From assembly GCA_010093705.1 (NCBI GenBank), contig MU006111.1, positions 1-64,000 of the forward strand: a stretch of 64,000 nucleotides of DNA. The letters are read 5' to 3'. Below the pieces are notes generated by a model, which was not told the origin of the DNA, made no database searches, and saw only the letters and a program-made list of their open reading frames with translations. The stretch's first letter is position 1, and each line of letters opens with the position of its first letter. The position numbers and the translations under genes were made by a program. The stretch comes from Patellaria atrata CBS 101060 (lineage: Eukaryota; Ascomycota; Dothideomycetes; Patellariales; Patellariaceae). Of the stretch, positions 8,948 to 19,192 are shown one piece after another.

Positions 8948-9979
8948 ATGGCTGTGCCCGCGAGCTTTAAGGTCCACATCTTTACTCGTCATGATCCGGT
9001 CATCGCAACACTATTCCTCCGAGATCTCTATGCCGACTTTCCTCACGGGAAATGGAATCTTGCGCCTATGGTTCCAGATACTGCGCAGTCTAGTGTCCTA
9101 TCAGATCCACCTCAGCTTCCGAAAGAGCTATGGCATCGCAAAAGAATGGGACGTTTTATCTTACACACGGTCCAGCTAGCGGAAATGTCCTTAGGCGGCT
9201 TGCTTTCCGTATTTGCAGCAGTCTATGGCTTCGAGCTCAAACATCTCGCACAATTCACGATATTTCCACAGTCCGCTAGAGCCCGTAGAGATAATGCACC
9301 TTGGTATGACCGTTCACTTCCATCAACAATGTCCCTAACCGAAGCCTGGAAGCTTGACAATGATATGTGGTACCAGAGACCGCCTGAACCAAGTCCACCG
9401 TTGCACTTGGTCCTGGAGACGAAAGCCGCTGCACTTGGTAGAACTGTGGGTGATGATATCGATGTTAGTGAAGCCACGGCGTACGAATTACGCGATGCTT
9501 GGTCAACATACGAAAGTTTCTGGCGTGATTATCAGTATTGTCAGCAGGATACTCTGTCTGGTGTATTGGCTAGGTTCGAAGAAATTAGACTTCGCCTGAG
9601 TGAGCTGAGTTCTTCAGAAACAGCACTGACGTTCTCGGACGAATTGCAGCTTGGCGAGAGACTGGCCAAAAGGAAGCAAGATTTGTGCCATGCGAGGGAG
9701 GTTCTAATGACCATTGGGTCGAATCACCTTGAGTACGAAATTGAGCACGAGATATATATACTGAACAAAGAGATTGAGCAATTAGAGCCTAATCTAAGCG
9801 CCTTGAAAGAGCTGAAAAGCATGATGGCACTGCATGTTTATCCGTGGGAGCAATGGGTGATGAAGGCGAACTACAACGCAGCTTTAGAGCCACCGAATCT
9901 CCAAGAGGAGCAGATTGAAGACGAAGCCAAACGGGCATTACAGCAAATCAAAGATAAAGCTGCCAATTGGACACCCTAA
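8948..9979 (+). CDS. Hypothetical protein with helical/coiled-coil C-terminal half
   Basis: A single exon of 343 residues starts at the first ATG (MAVPASFKVHIFTRHDPVIA); the same frame upstream has only a GTG. I do not recognise the family. The N-terminal ~110 residues are mixed, with HRKRMGRFILHTVQLAEMSL. Residues about 190-320 are rich in Glu, Leu, Lys and Gln with heptad-like runs (LARFEEIRLRLSEL, LNKEIEQLEPNLSALKELK), consistent with a coiled coil. There is no signal peptide, membrane segment or catalytic motif. It lies between transposon debris and an oxidoreductase relic, but the frame is clean over more than 1 kb and its codon use looks ordinary, so it is probably a real lineage-specific gene. 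Confidence 0.6.
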   Translation: MAVPASFKVHIFTRHDPVIATLFLRDLYADFPHGKWNLAPMVPDTAQSSVLSDPPQLPKELWHRKRMGRFILHTVQLAEMSLGGLLSVFAAVYGFELKHLAQFTIFPQSARARRDNAPWYDRSLPSTMSLTEAWKLDNDMWYQRPPEPSPPLHLVLETKAAALGRTVGDDIDVSEATAYELRDAWSTYESFWRDYQYCQQDTLSGVLARFEEIRLRLSELSSSETALTFSDELQLGERLAKRKQDLCHAREVLMTIGSNHLEYEIEHEIYILNKEIEQLEPNLSALKELKSMMALHVYPWEQWVMKANYNAALEPPNLQEEQIEDEAKRALQQIKDKAANWTP

Positions 9980-10109
9980 AACACGTCTGGAATTTTTGCA
10001 ATGGTAAAGTATAACCACATGACCCTAATTGAACGCTTGTAACTATCATAGTTAAATAACGTCAACACCAGACTAAAGAATATTCTAGGGCGGACCTCAA
10101 TAATGGAAT

Positions 10110-10246
10110 AAACCCCAAGCTCGCTCCCGTTCGTTTATATGAACGACGCGTCGAGAGATCAGAATCCGTTGGCGGCGTACCCGCAGGCTGACTTAGCCAG
10201 ATTGAAAGCTATTGCAAGAAAGTATGATCGTACTACAGAAGGATAG
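10110..10246 (+). pseudogene. C-terminal remnant of a berberine-bridge-type FAD-linked oxidoreductase
   Basis: The short frame reads PFVYMNDASRDQNPLAAYPQ and continues ADLARLKAIARKYDRTTEG before a stop. It matches the conserved C-terminal end of fungal FAD-linked (BBE-like) oxidases, in which NPLASY..L.RL..I..KYDP.G.F is usual. No upstream FAD-binding PCMH domain is recognisable, so only the tail survives. Confidence 0.45.
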
Positions 10247-10324
10247 CTTCTTGTTGTCGAAGTTGTAGTTCTGGGATGGGATTGTCTGGCCCAGCTCCTG
10301 ATCAATCAGATTAGATCTCTTGGC

Positions 10325-10461
10325 GTAACACTCATTCAAGAACTCCTCCTATCTTTTTAGTGTTTACTGTTAGTAAGTTACCTATATTTGCTGTTCTCTA
10401 AGACAGAGATTTCATACTGTTCCGTCCATTTTGGTACACACCTGCAGTATATAACAGCTAG
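10325..10461 (+). repeat. LTR-type fragment, 3' portion, copy C
   Basis: The end sequence TACACACCTGCAGTATATAA (to CA near 10456) is the reverse complement of copies A and B. Upstream, TAGTGTTTACTGTTAGTAAG parallels sequence near 7330-7345. The TAACA end would pair with the TGTTA start typical of this LTR family. Confidence 0.45.
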
Positions 10462-10739
10462 ATATGGCCACTCTTTTGAGAATCAAGCGACTATATTCAG
10501 TTATGAGAAATCTCACAGTTTTAGGGCCATCCTAACATTTGATCACCATGCTCGGTTAGCAATACACCTTTAGTAAGAAAGAACTTTTCGCACGTATAAA
10601 GTTTCTCTCCAGATTCAAGCGATCTCGTTTGAACACCCCGCCGCATCGATCATTGTCACAAAACCAGCCGCAAACATTCCTTCGTGCGATCAAAAAATCA
10701 ATCCTCATCAGCTGTAATCACTCTGAACTGCAAGGAAGA

Positions 10740-11897
10740 AGACTTGGGTGAATAGACGTTCAGGGCGATGGATTTAGAACGAAAGAGAGCAGCTTCGTCG
10801 TCGTCGCATCTCGTTCGATGTAGAACAACTGTCGAAGGTAGCAGCTAGATCAATCGATGCAAATGCCTGTATTACTGTAACAAAGCTTCCCGAAGGAAAC
10901 TTTAGCAAAGTTGTTCTTTTGAGAATGGACAACGGTAAGGGGATTATTACGAAACTACCAAATCCCAATGCTGGGCGCCCACACTATACGACTGCCAGCG
11001 AAGTGGCAACTATGGATTTTGTACGTACCTCTCTACCACCCTGCTGTCGTTATCCAAGCCCTGTATAGGCCTGAAATATTCTCAATATACCGGTACCAGA
11101 AGTCTACGCTTGGATTCTTCGAGTAAGAGTCCCGTAGGAACGGAATATATCTTCATGGAGCGAAGCCCTGGAGTCGAGCTAGATAATGTTTGGGAGAATA
11201 TGTCCGGCCCAGCACGATTGAAGATTGTCGAGGCGCCCACCGAATACGAGGCATCATTTGTGACTTGCAGTCTTTCCATGTATGGCAGCCTTTGTTATGT
11301 CAACGACGTCCATGAAGTTCTACCCAGCCAGATGGTCCATTTACCTTCTTCCACATCTGTCCGCCGCGAGCCGCATAGACAATTTGCTGTTGGTCCCACC
11401 ACAAATCGAACTTACTTCGATGATGGTTGTGGTGAAGTTGATTCTGATCTCGGACCTTGTAAGTTGTTCATCATTGGTTTAACCTATTCTCTAACGAGGT
11501 ACTTTGTAGACCAGACATTTGATGACAATATCCGCTCGTGAACAAATCGGGAGTTCAAATATTCACAATAAAAGATTTTACTATCATGATGAGTGGGGCA
11601 GACTAGTCGATGCTTCCACGCCGTCACCGCTGTCATTTACGGCCGAAGACCGCGCGAGGCAGAAAATTGAAGAGGAAAGTTGGCAGCGAGGAGTCGAGTT
11701 GATGGCGGGTTTTTTTGGCAGACGTCGGGGCGTATCAGGGATGGGATGGCTGGGTCAATCATGCAAACTATGGGTTTATGAAGGAGCGTGTTGAAACTTG
11801 CAAGGAGACTTTTCTCGATCGATATGCGAGGAATACTGAGGAACGTCTGGCCTGGCTAGACGCGTGGCCTTTCAAGAATGACGATGGATCTAGCTAA
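10740..11897 (+). pseudogene. Broken APH-fold phosphotransferase (Aim9-like) gene
   Basis: Clear family blocks appear in order: NEREQLRRRRISFDVEQL, ITVTKLPEGNFSKVVLLRMD (nucleotide-binding strand), HYTTASEVATMDFV, NILNIPVPEVYAW, SPVGTEYIFMERSPGVELDN, RQFAVGPTTNRTYFDDGCGE, and a C-terminal block KFYYHDEWGRLVDAS-like to RLAWLDAWPF. They lie in different frames: a stop precedes NEREQL, there is a one-base slip after VYAW near 11105, another near 11525, and another at a T-run near 11712. The central segment that should carry the HGDLH catalytic loop and DFG-like Asp is deleted. A normal intron (GTAAGT, 11459-11510) is still visible. The intact family acts in mitochondrial or small-molecule phosphotransfer. 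This copy cannot be active. Confidence 0.78.
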
Positions 11898-12823
11898 GGA
11901 TCTTACTGCTCAATATCCGGCGTGTTCCCGAGTTAACATGGAAATCGGACGGATCGTTGTGGCAGAACTTCAGCGTACATCGAAACATAATCATCTGCAC
12001 ATTGGATTGCTATGTCTGAATGGGGTAATGTATGTTCAAAAGGTCCGTTAGTCGAATCTATTATCGAGGAACATTGAAGCACACAAGGAGACCGCACCAC
12101 GAGTAGGATCTCTCCACCCTTTGGAAGAGAAGAAATTACTTTAATAGAGCCATAAGCAATTCTTTGTTATCCCTATTGAGAAAATTCTCGAAATCAAGAG
12201 TCAGGTCCTGTGAACAGTTCCATTAGATATAGCGATCATTCTACAAGTTGCCCTTACAGAAACTTCAAATTAAAGCTGCCGCATTCCTATTCTACTACAG
12301 AATTAAGCTAACGTAATAGAAGAAGATAACACATTCATTTCTGTCAAGCTAAATCCGTTTCTCCGACCAATTCATACTATTATATCGTTGAGAAGAAAGT
12401 AAGCAAAACTTAAATATAAGGATGAAAGGAGTTAATGTCCTGATCTCGTTAGGTTCAGCTAAGCCCGAGACAAGATATATCGGTCTTAAGGCGAAGTTTT
12501 CTGCTCATGATCGCTCGACCCTATGTCAATATGACGAAAATAGCATGAAAATCCGTCACAATAATTGTAGAAGCGTTATCGCCGAGTTCGGCGTTAGAGG
12601 TCGGCCTTCAACTTCAAGGGGTAATAACCAAACAGTGACATCTAGGATACCTATTTAACAAACTCCCGCAAGTATTCTGAAATATTTTGATCCCGGTCCC
12701 AACTATTCTCAGACTCCTTTGTTATATCTCCGTAGCTGCCTCAGTCCTGACGAGACCCTTTCTAAGTAAGCTTTCACTATTTCCGTGTGGACATCTTCTA
12801 ACATAAGATAGAATATAGGACGA
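11898..12823. other. Intergenic, nothing recognised
   Basis: About 0.9 kb between the APH relic and the monooxygenase gene. Only short shadow frames are present; no RNA gene or repeat was recognised. The last 100-150 bases would hold the monooxygenase promoter. Confidence 0.5.
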
Positions 12824-14089
12824 ATGAAAGTCCTCATCAGCGGTGCGGGCATCGCCGGAACCGCCCTTGCCTTCTGGCTTTCAAAATTAGGCCATGATGT
12901 CACCGTCATCGAGCGATTCACTAGTCTGCGAACTACTGGGCTTCAGATAGATCTACGCGGTCATGGGATCGAAGTCATGAAGCGCATGGGTCTCGAAGAA
13001 TCATTTCGTTCGAAGGCTGCGCCGGAGCAGGGACTGCAAGTAGTCGACAAATCAGGCAGACGATGGGCATATTTCCCGGCGAATAAGCCAGGCGATGGAC
13101 TCCAGAACTTTACAACAGAGTATGAGATTATGAGAGGAGATCTTTGTCGCATCATGTACGACGCCACCAAGGAGCGGGCAAAGTATATATTCGGGACGAC
13201 TATCGAGAGCTTCGAAGACAATGGCAGCTCCGTTGAAGTTCGATTTACGGATAGCAAGACGGACAGATTTGATCTCTTGGTTGGAGCAGATGGTCAGGGC
13301 TCACGGATCCGTAAAATGATGCTTGGGCATAATTCCCAGGATACATTCTGTCCTATTGGGCGTGGTAATAACTACATGGCGTACTTCACAATATCTAAAC
13401 CGATACAGGACGGAGAACAGTATACTGCAACATCGTATATAGCTACGGGAGGTCGGGTCGTGATGACCCGGAGACACAGCGCAAGTGAAGTCCAGGTGTA
13501 CTTGTCCTGCAGCACCGATTCGGAAAGACTTAAGAATGCACGCCGGGGAGACGTCGAGGAAGAAAAGGAGGCCTTGACAGAAATTTTTCAGGGAGCAGGT
13601 TGGCAGACAGATGAGATCTTGAACTCACTAAAGGGCTCCAAAAACTTTTACTGCGAGCGGTTAGGCCTTGTCAAGATGGAATCTTGGTCCAGCGGCCATG
13701 TGACACTCGTTGGCGATGCTGCTTACTGTCCAACGGCAAACACTGGCATGGGCACAACCTCTGCCATTGTTGGTGCCTATATCTTAGCAGGGGAGATTGG
13801 GAGATATTGCAGACGATCTAACAGAGCGGATGTCCACGGAGAGAACACTCTCGTTGCCGCGCTCAAGGAGTACGAGCAAAGGTTCCGACCCTTTATGAAC
13901 CAAGTCCAGGAAGGCGTAGCGGAGGATTCCTTTACTGATAAGGTCCCATGGACGCCATTCACTATTGCAATTCTAAACTTTCTTTTGGGTGTAGCATCCT
14001 TTTTCAGGGTGAATATTTTCAAATGGCTCCTTAAGGAGAACGTAAAGGGTTGGGACCTCCCAGAATATGAGGAGATGCTACGGAATTAG
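12824..14089 (+). CDS. FAD-dependent monooxygenase (PHBH/TetX-like fold)
   Basis: A single exon encodes 421 residues. The N-terminal Rossmann motif is ISGAGIAGTALAFWLSKLG (GxGxxG at 7-12) with the acidic residue VIERF after the second strand. The DG motif is DLLVGADGQGSRIR (about 156-169) and the GD motif is VTLVGDAAYCPTANTGMG (about 290), which binds the FAD ribityl chain. This is the full signature of group A flavin monooxygenases that hydroxylate aromatic or polyketide substrates using NAD(P)H. A hydrophobic C-terminal helix (FTIAILNFLLGVASFF) may associate with membrane. It is convergent with an MFS transporter gene (stop-to-stop gap ~260 bp). The substrate is unknown; a role in detoxification or secondary metabolism is an inference from context. 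Confidence 0.9.
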   Translation: MKVLISGAGIAGTALAFWLSKLGHDVTVIERFTSLRTTGLQIDLRGHGIEVMKRMGLEESFRSKAAPEQGLQVVDKSGRRWAYFPANKPGDGLQNFTTEYEIMRGDLCRIMYDATKERAKYIFGTTIESFEDNGSSVEVRFTDSKTDRFDLLVGADGQGSRIRKMMLGHNSQDTFCPIGRGNNYMAYFTISKPIQDGEQYTATSYIATGGRVVMTRRHSASEVQVYLSCSTDSERLKNARRGDVEEEKEALTEIFQGAGWQTDEILNSLKGSKNFYCERLGLVKMESWSSGHVTLVGDAAYCPTANTGMGTTSAIVGAYILAGEIGRYCRRSNRADVHGENTLVAALKEYEQRFRPFMNQVQEGVAEDSFTDKVPWTPFTIAILNFLLGVASFFRVNIFKWLLKENVKGWDLPEYEEMLRN

Positions 14090-14346
14090 GTGATTGTTGT
14101 GGTTGTTCATATTTTACAATTGAATTTGAAATTTGTTCGGCAACAGATATTATACTTACTAGTAGCCTCACTCAGGTAATGAAGTATCAAGCTTTCTGCA
14201 TTGTGCAAACTTCCTGAATTGGTTATTCAACGGCTACTGATAGGTTCGTTGTGAAGCGTATGTTGTTCTCTTAGTTTATCGGAAGGATACGTTTGGACCC
14301 ATTTCAGCCTAGTATAATGAGTCCTGTGCTTGATTCCATCCTACGG

Positions 14347-15842
14347 CTAGCCGCCCCTATCCTTCATACCCAAGAAAGTCCATAGTATGAGAAGATCATA
14401 AGACGCTTTAAGTGCTCCAGCGCCTCCTAAACTCTGGACCCATAGAGTTTGTTTTACAAGAACTCCTGCAGTCCCAATTCCACCAGCTTGTGCAAGTGTT
14501 TTGGTGACATTGACGATTCCCAGAATCGCAGTTCTTTCTGTTGGAAGAACAACAGCAGCAAGGAATGCTTGTCTCGGTGCCTGGTCCATGCTTTGCGTAC
14601 AGGCACGCAAGCTTAGCAAGGTCACCGCAAACCAACTCCCGGTACGAGTTGGAGGGGGAAAGGGAATTAAACCAAGGAATATCGCCGACGGCAGGTGAGT
14701 GAAGGTCATTGTTTTCAGAGGCCCAAGGCGTCGAGCAAGAGGTAGAGCAAGAAGGTTTGAAAACGTAGCGAGTACGTTTGTGTAAAAAAATAGAGTTCCC
14801 AATGTTGAAGGCTGAAAAGAGTGAACTGTTGTAAAGAAGTATGTCAGCCATGATGGCGAAGCGAGGCCTGAAGCGAAGGAATCGAATGTAAAGAGGATGA
14901 TGAGTCGTGAAAGGATTGATATAGACGCTGACGAGATCTTTGGGAGCAAAGCCAATACCCGGGAAAGCAAAGGTGGATTTTGGAATGCTTGGAGGGGACC
15001 AAATCTCGTAGCGGACGGGTTATTCGCATCTTCATGATCCAAGTCTGATGTGCTATCGGAAAGGAGCCCTTCATTTTGCAGTTCCATGGCTTCTTGATAA
15101 TGAAGCTCAGTACGCTCTACCTCAATCCTTCTACTAAGAATAAGTGTGAGTACCAACTTCACTATGCCTAGCATTCCATAAAGAACAAAAATAAAACGGT
15201 AGGCAGAGGTGTTAGTCCACCCAGGTAGACTTTGTAAGGCTTGGACAATCCAACCGGTTGTTAGAGTACCAAGTGCAGCACCTGCAGTTCCACACATTGT
15301 ATACCAAGCAAATATATCGCTACGGTCGTCCTTGTTCGTGAGTTGCGCCAATATAGATTCCTCAATAGCACGAAAAGGTCCGATCTCATTTCCACTGGAG
15401 CGAGGTCAATGATACAGCAATAAATGCTACTCCCGGGCACAAACAATCGCACATACCTTGGGCTGATTACCCCTATGACACTTGCAAGAACAAGGACCCA
15501 GTACGTGCTGGTGAAAGAAAAGACTGCTCCGCTCGCCGCCATCAGGACAGCACCAGTGGCTAAGACATTGCGTCTCCCTACCTGATCCGTGATGAGTGTT
15601 AATACAAAGCCGATGACAACATCTCCCAACATGGTAAAGGTCATGAATAAACCAATGCGATCATCGGGGATCCCAAGTTCGGAAAGGAAATGGACTAAGA
15701 TGAGGAAAGTTGCTCCATAGGCAAACAGGCGGACAAACCGCTGCAGAAAAAGAAGTTTGGCATCGCTAGATACTTTGATAACACTCGAGAAGCCTGAAAG
15801 GGTTGATAATCGCCTTAGGAAGGAAGACCGGGCCATACTCAT
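14347..15842 (-). CDS. MFS transporter
   Basis: Two exons, 15842-15457 and 15394-14347, with a 62 nt intron (GTATGT..CCAG), give 477 residues. The splice joins IGVISP to SGNEIGPFRAIEESILAQ, a motif common in this fungal MFS group. Transmembrane segments include FAYGATFLILVHFLSELG, MLGDVVIGFVLTLI, the motif-A-like TDQVGRRNVLATGA, MCGTAGAALGTLTTGW and later SLRACTQSMDQAPRQAFLAA. The cytosolic central loop is acidic. It is a probable plasma- or vacuolar-membrane secondary transporter of unknown substrate. It diverges from a second MFS gene with ~465 bp between starts and converges with the FAD monooxygenase. Confidence 0.87.
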
Positions 15843-16307
15843 TGCCGTAACCTTTTGTGCAAAGTCCGATGCTTGGAGAGTAGCTGAGCCACGGTCCCTT
15901 AGTCCCTATATCATGTATAAGTGAGATCCACAAAAGTATGGCTGGTCAAGTTCGAGGTTCCATTTTGTTGTACGTCAGGTAACTTACATAACGTAAAGAC
16001 CTTAGGTTAAGTTACTGTAGACCTAACCCCAGTCGGGTACGTACTATACTCCATGCTGTACAGTACGTCCCCTTGATCAATAAAGGTACAAATAAAGGTA
16101 CAGGGAAATAAAATGTAAAATGTCAACCCCGCAATGCCAAGCGATATGATTGATAATTACAGTATTACAAAAGTATCACCATGAGGTGATTGATATCATG
16201 ATTCGATATGATACCCACCTGGACATAGACGAAGTAAATATGCACAGCATTTATACAACACCTATCTTGTTGTACTCATCTCTCTGATATTGTCAATTGT
16301 ACGCAAG

Positions 16308-18092
16308 ATGCTTCAGGCTACGAAAGTCCGAACTGAAAATGTTGAAATGGGTTTGAACAGCTATGAGACTTGCATTGAGACACCAATTGATGGGCATGCA
16401 TCCTACTGGACGATGCCACACAAGGTATTCTACCTTTTGTACCTTCATAGAAGCTTGAAATACCGTAGTATTAAAGCGTTGATTCCGCATTGATTTAGCG
16501 TTCACTACTCATATTGATGCTTGCCCGTCTTACCGAACCTTTGGCGATGTCCTCGATTCAAGTGAGCTATCTCTTCTTCTTATGGTTGGTCGTTTGCTCA
16601 CTAGTTGGTATAGTCATACATGTTCTTTCAATTGAAGCATTTCAGTCCCAAAGCGAGTAATGCCACCATCGCTTCCCAATCTGGCATTTTGATCAGTGCT
16701 AGGACTGCGTCCCATGTTCTCACAGGTTTGCTTTGGGGAAGATTAGCTGACGATGAACGTATCGGGAGGAAGGTGGTCCTAGTTATAGGCCTCCTAGCCT
16801 CCGGGTTGGCGATAATAGGATACGGGTTTGCGGAAACCTTCACCACAGCGGTCATATGGCAGACTTTAGATGGCCTCTTGAACGGCACAATTCCCATTGT
16901 CCGTTGTATGACTGCCGAGATCCATCCTGATAGACAGTAAGACCGCTTTCCTTTGCCTCTATAAACTGCGGTTGATGATTGCTTCTGTAGGTATCGAGCA
17001 CGTGCGCTGGCATTGCTTCCATTGTGTGCTAACGCCGGTACGCTTCTCGGTCCTCTCATAGGCGGCTTTCTAGCTTCAAGGGTAGATGACTCTTCTTTCT
17101 CCTCTTTATCTGAGTACCCCTACGCTGTCCCCAATCTATGCGTCGCAGGAATCCAGGTCATTGTCGCCATTTGTGCTATCCTTGGACTTGAAGATCATTA
17201 TTTTCAGAGTCCCAACGGAAGTCAACCTGAGGGACACGTTGAACGCAGTGAGATATCCAATTCGAGCGAATCAAGTGAATGCGCCTCTTCAAATCAACAT
17301 TCTGACGAAATATCCCCATTACTCATAAATAGGCCTAATGGTCCGCGTTCACTAGAGGAGCCCGTGCCTCCTGGGGCGCCATCAGCATTGCCACTTTGCC
17401 GGATGTGGACCTCCAATGTACTAAGTACCATGATAGCTCAGTTTATCATCTCCGGTCACCTGGGAACCTTCTCTAGCCTTTGGGCAATTTTCCTCAGTAC
17501 TCCTGTTGTCGCTACCCAATACCAACATCCGCCTCTCTGGTTTTCGGGGGGATTGGGGCTATCACCCAAATTTGTAGGGGTCGCAATGTCTTCGCTTGGT
17601 TTTGCTGGTATCATACTCCAAATCGTGGTTTATCCTCCGTTAAGAGATCGAACCGGTACTATTCGGCTCTGGCGAACTGCACTCTACCTCTTTCCTGTAG
17701 TATATGTGCTTGCTCCCTTCTGTGCTTTAGTCGCTTCGTCGATGTCTACGGAAGAGAAAGAATCACCATCATCTGGGTCCGTCTGGATCGCGCTGCTATC
17801 CATCACTATTCTCTACGTGCTAGGAAGGACAGGTGTAGTCCCTGCTACGAGTCTCTTGATCAATGATTGCGCTCCACATCCGAGTGTTCGGGGGACAGTG
17901 CATGCCACTGGTACGATCGTGAGCAATCTAAGCAGGTCTGTATTTCCGACAATCGCACTCGCAGTCTATGCGGCAGGCTTGAAAATCGGAGTTGTAGGAC
18001 TTGGCTTTTGGGTTGTTGCTGGGTTAGCTATATTATCTTGCATTGCAAGTCGACGTGTGAGAGAAGGGAAGAATGGAGGCCAGAACTTGTAG
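16308..18092 (+). CDS. MFS transporter, ZIFL/YCR023C-like
   Basis: Four exons, 16308-16424, 16499-16561, 16614-16936 and 16991-18092, give 534 residues. The first ATG is at 16308; only a TTG lies further upstream in frame. Splicing reconstructs LLILMLARLTEPLAMSSIQ (TM1), SYMFFQLKHFSP, then SGILISARTASHVLTGLLWG and the motif-A RLADDERIGRKVVL. The chain continues through a hydrophilic, Ser/Glu-rich middle loop (about residues 245-300). It ends with typical TM7-12 segments (VVYPPLRDRTG, VPATSLLINDCAPHPSVRGT). The last motif is characteristic of the ZIFL1/YCR023C-type MFS branch. The substrate is unknown. The gene diverges from the preceding MFS gene, suggesting possible co-regulation. Confidence 0.87.
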
Positions 18093-19192
18093 AGCTGAGA
18101 GGTAGTTCTAGTACTAAGTTCAAAGACCAAACCCACGCACCCCTTGCGCGTAAGTGACCTTATGATTTCTCGAGACGACTAGTGCAAGTATGAATGGAAC
18201 ACGAGGGCCTTTACCTTAGTTTAAATGATGATAAGTATTATTAATTCCCGTGAGAACTACATTTTTCAAATGATAAAATGTATTTATATCAATTCACGTG
18301 ATAGCTAAATGTAGTTAGGTAGAGACCGCGACCGCATACCTTTTTCACAGTTCCGCGACTTCATTTCCATCTACTTTTCTAGTATAAGGAATACTTCTCT
18401 CATTAGAACTATAGTTAAAGCGAACCTAAAATGTGTCTCTCCCGTTCACAGTGAACATTTTCAACTTAAGCCCCATGACTATCAAAATAACTTCGCCAAA
18501 GATTCTCATTAAGGATTTTCGTCTGATGGTTAGCAGAATAGATTATGCATCTGGGATAAAGTTTCCAAGGATACTGTTCTCTACTTCTGATAGTTATCAT
18601 GACCCACTTCCGGATTCAGTTTTTGTTTAACCTCTTACCTATATGACCACATTACAGTTCTATACTCGGTACTCATATGTCACGGGAATGTGGACAGCGA
18701 AACGATTATATTCCCTATTCCTCCATAGTATCCTTTTGCGCATCTAATAAAGTACTAAAAAGAATAATATATAGACTTAAAAAAGGTTACGAAAACAAAA
18801 CTAAAAAGAGTTAGAGGGGAAAAAAAAAGAAAAAAGTATTCCGCCATAGCGAAGTTGGTGTTGCCTGGATTTGAACTGACACTGAAAGGCAATTTGATAG
18901 GATAGCCGACAAAGGAGATATCTCATCCAACCAACACCAACTGCACCAAGGTGGAATGAAAGAGCAGTCGGTGGATGCGGAATATAAAGGGGAGGCTTAT
19001 CGCTGGATTGGGGGGAAGATGGGGAGTTCTTCTCGACCCCAATGAACAACTTCACCTCACGACGTACTATTAACTATTCACCGCTCTGCGCCGGGAATGT
19101 GCATCATATTACTTTACACCAGGTTATATTCTAAAACTTCGGAGTTCTCCATCCAATCCATCTGGTATAAGTCTAATAAGGTACCTGAAACT
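18093..19192. other. Intergenic, AT-rich; contains a tRNA-like structure
   Basis: No coding gene is recognised. Apart from the tRNA-like segment at 18854-18941, the sequence is AT-rich with short shadow frames only. Confidence 0.5.
18854..18941 (-). other. tRNA-like stem structure / possible tRNA-derived sequence
   Basis: A perfect 10 bp terminal stem (GTTGGTGTTG with CAACACCAAC) closes an 88 nt segment. On the minus strand AGTTCAAATCC resembles a pol III B box and lies at the right distance from the 3' acceptor-like end. However, the T-stem does not pair well and no convincing A box or anticodon arm is evident. It may be a decayed tRNA, a tRNA-derived SINE piece, or chance. Confidence 0.28.

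Noticed and set aside
4723-10461. Whole 5.7 kb segment as one DNA transposon with inverted ends carrying the REI1-like gene
   Set aside because: The shared ends extend into LTR-like sequence and a third copy lies at 2203; no transposase is present. Independent LTR fragments are simpler.
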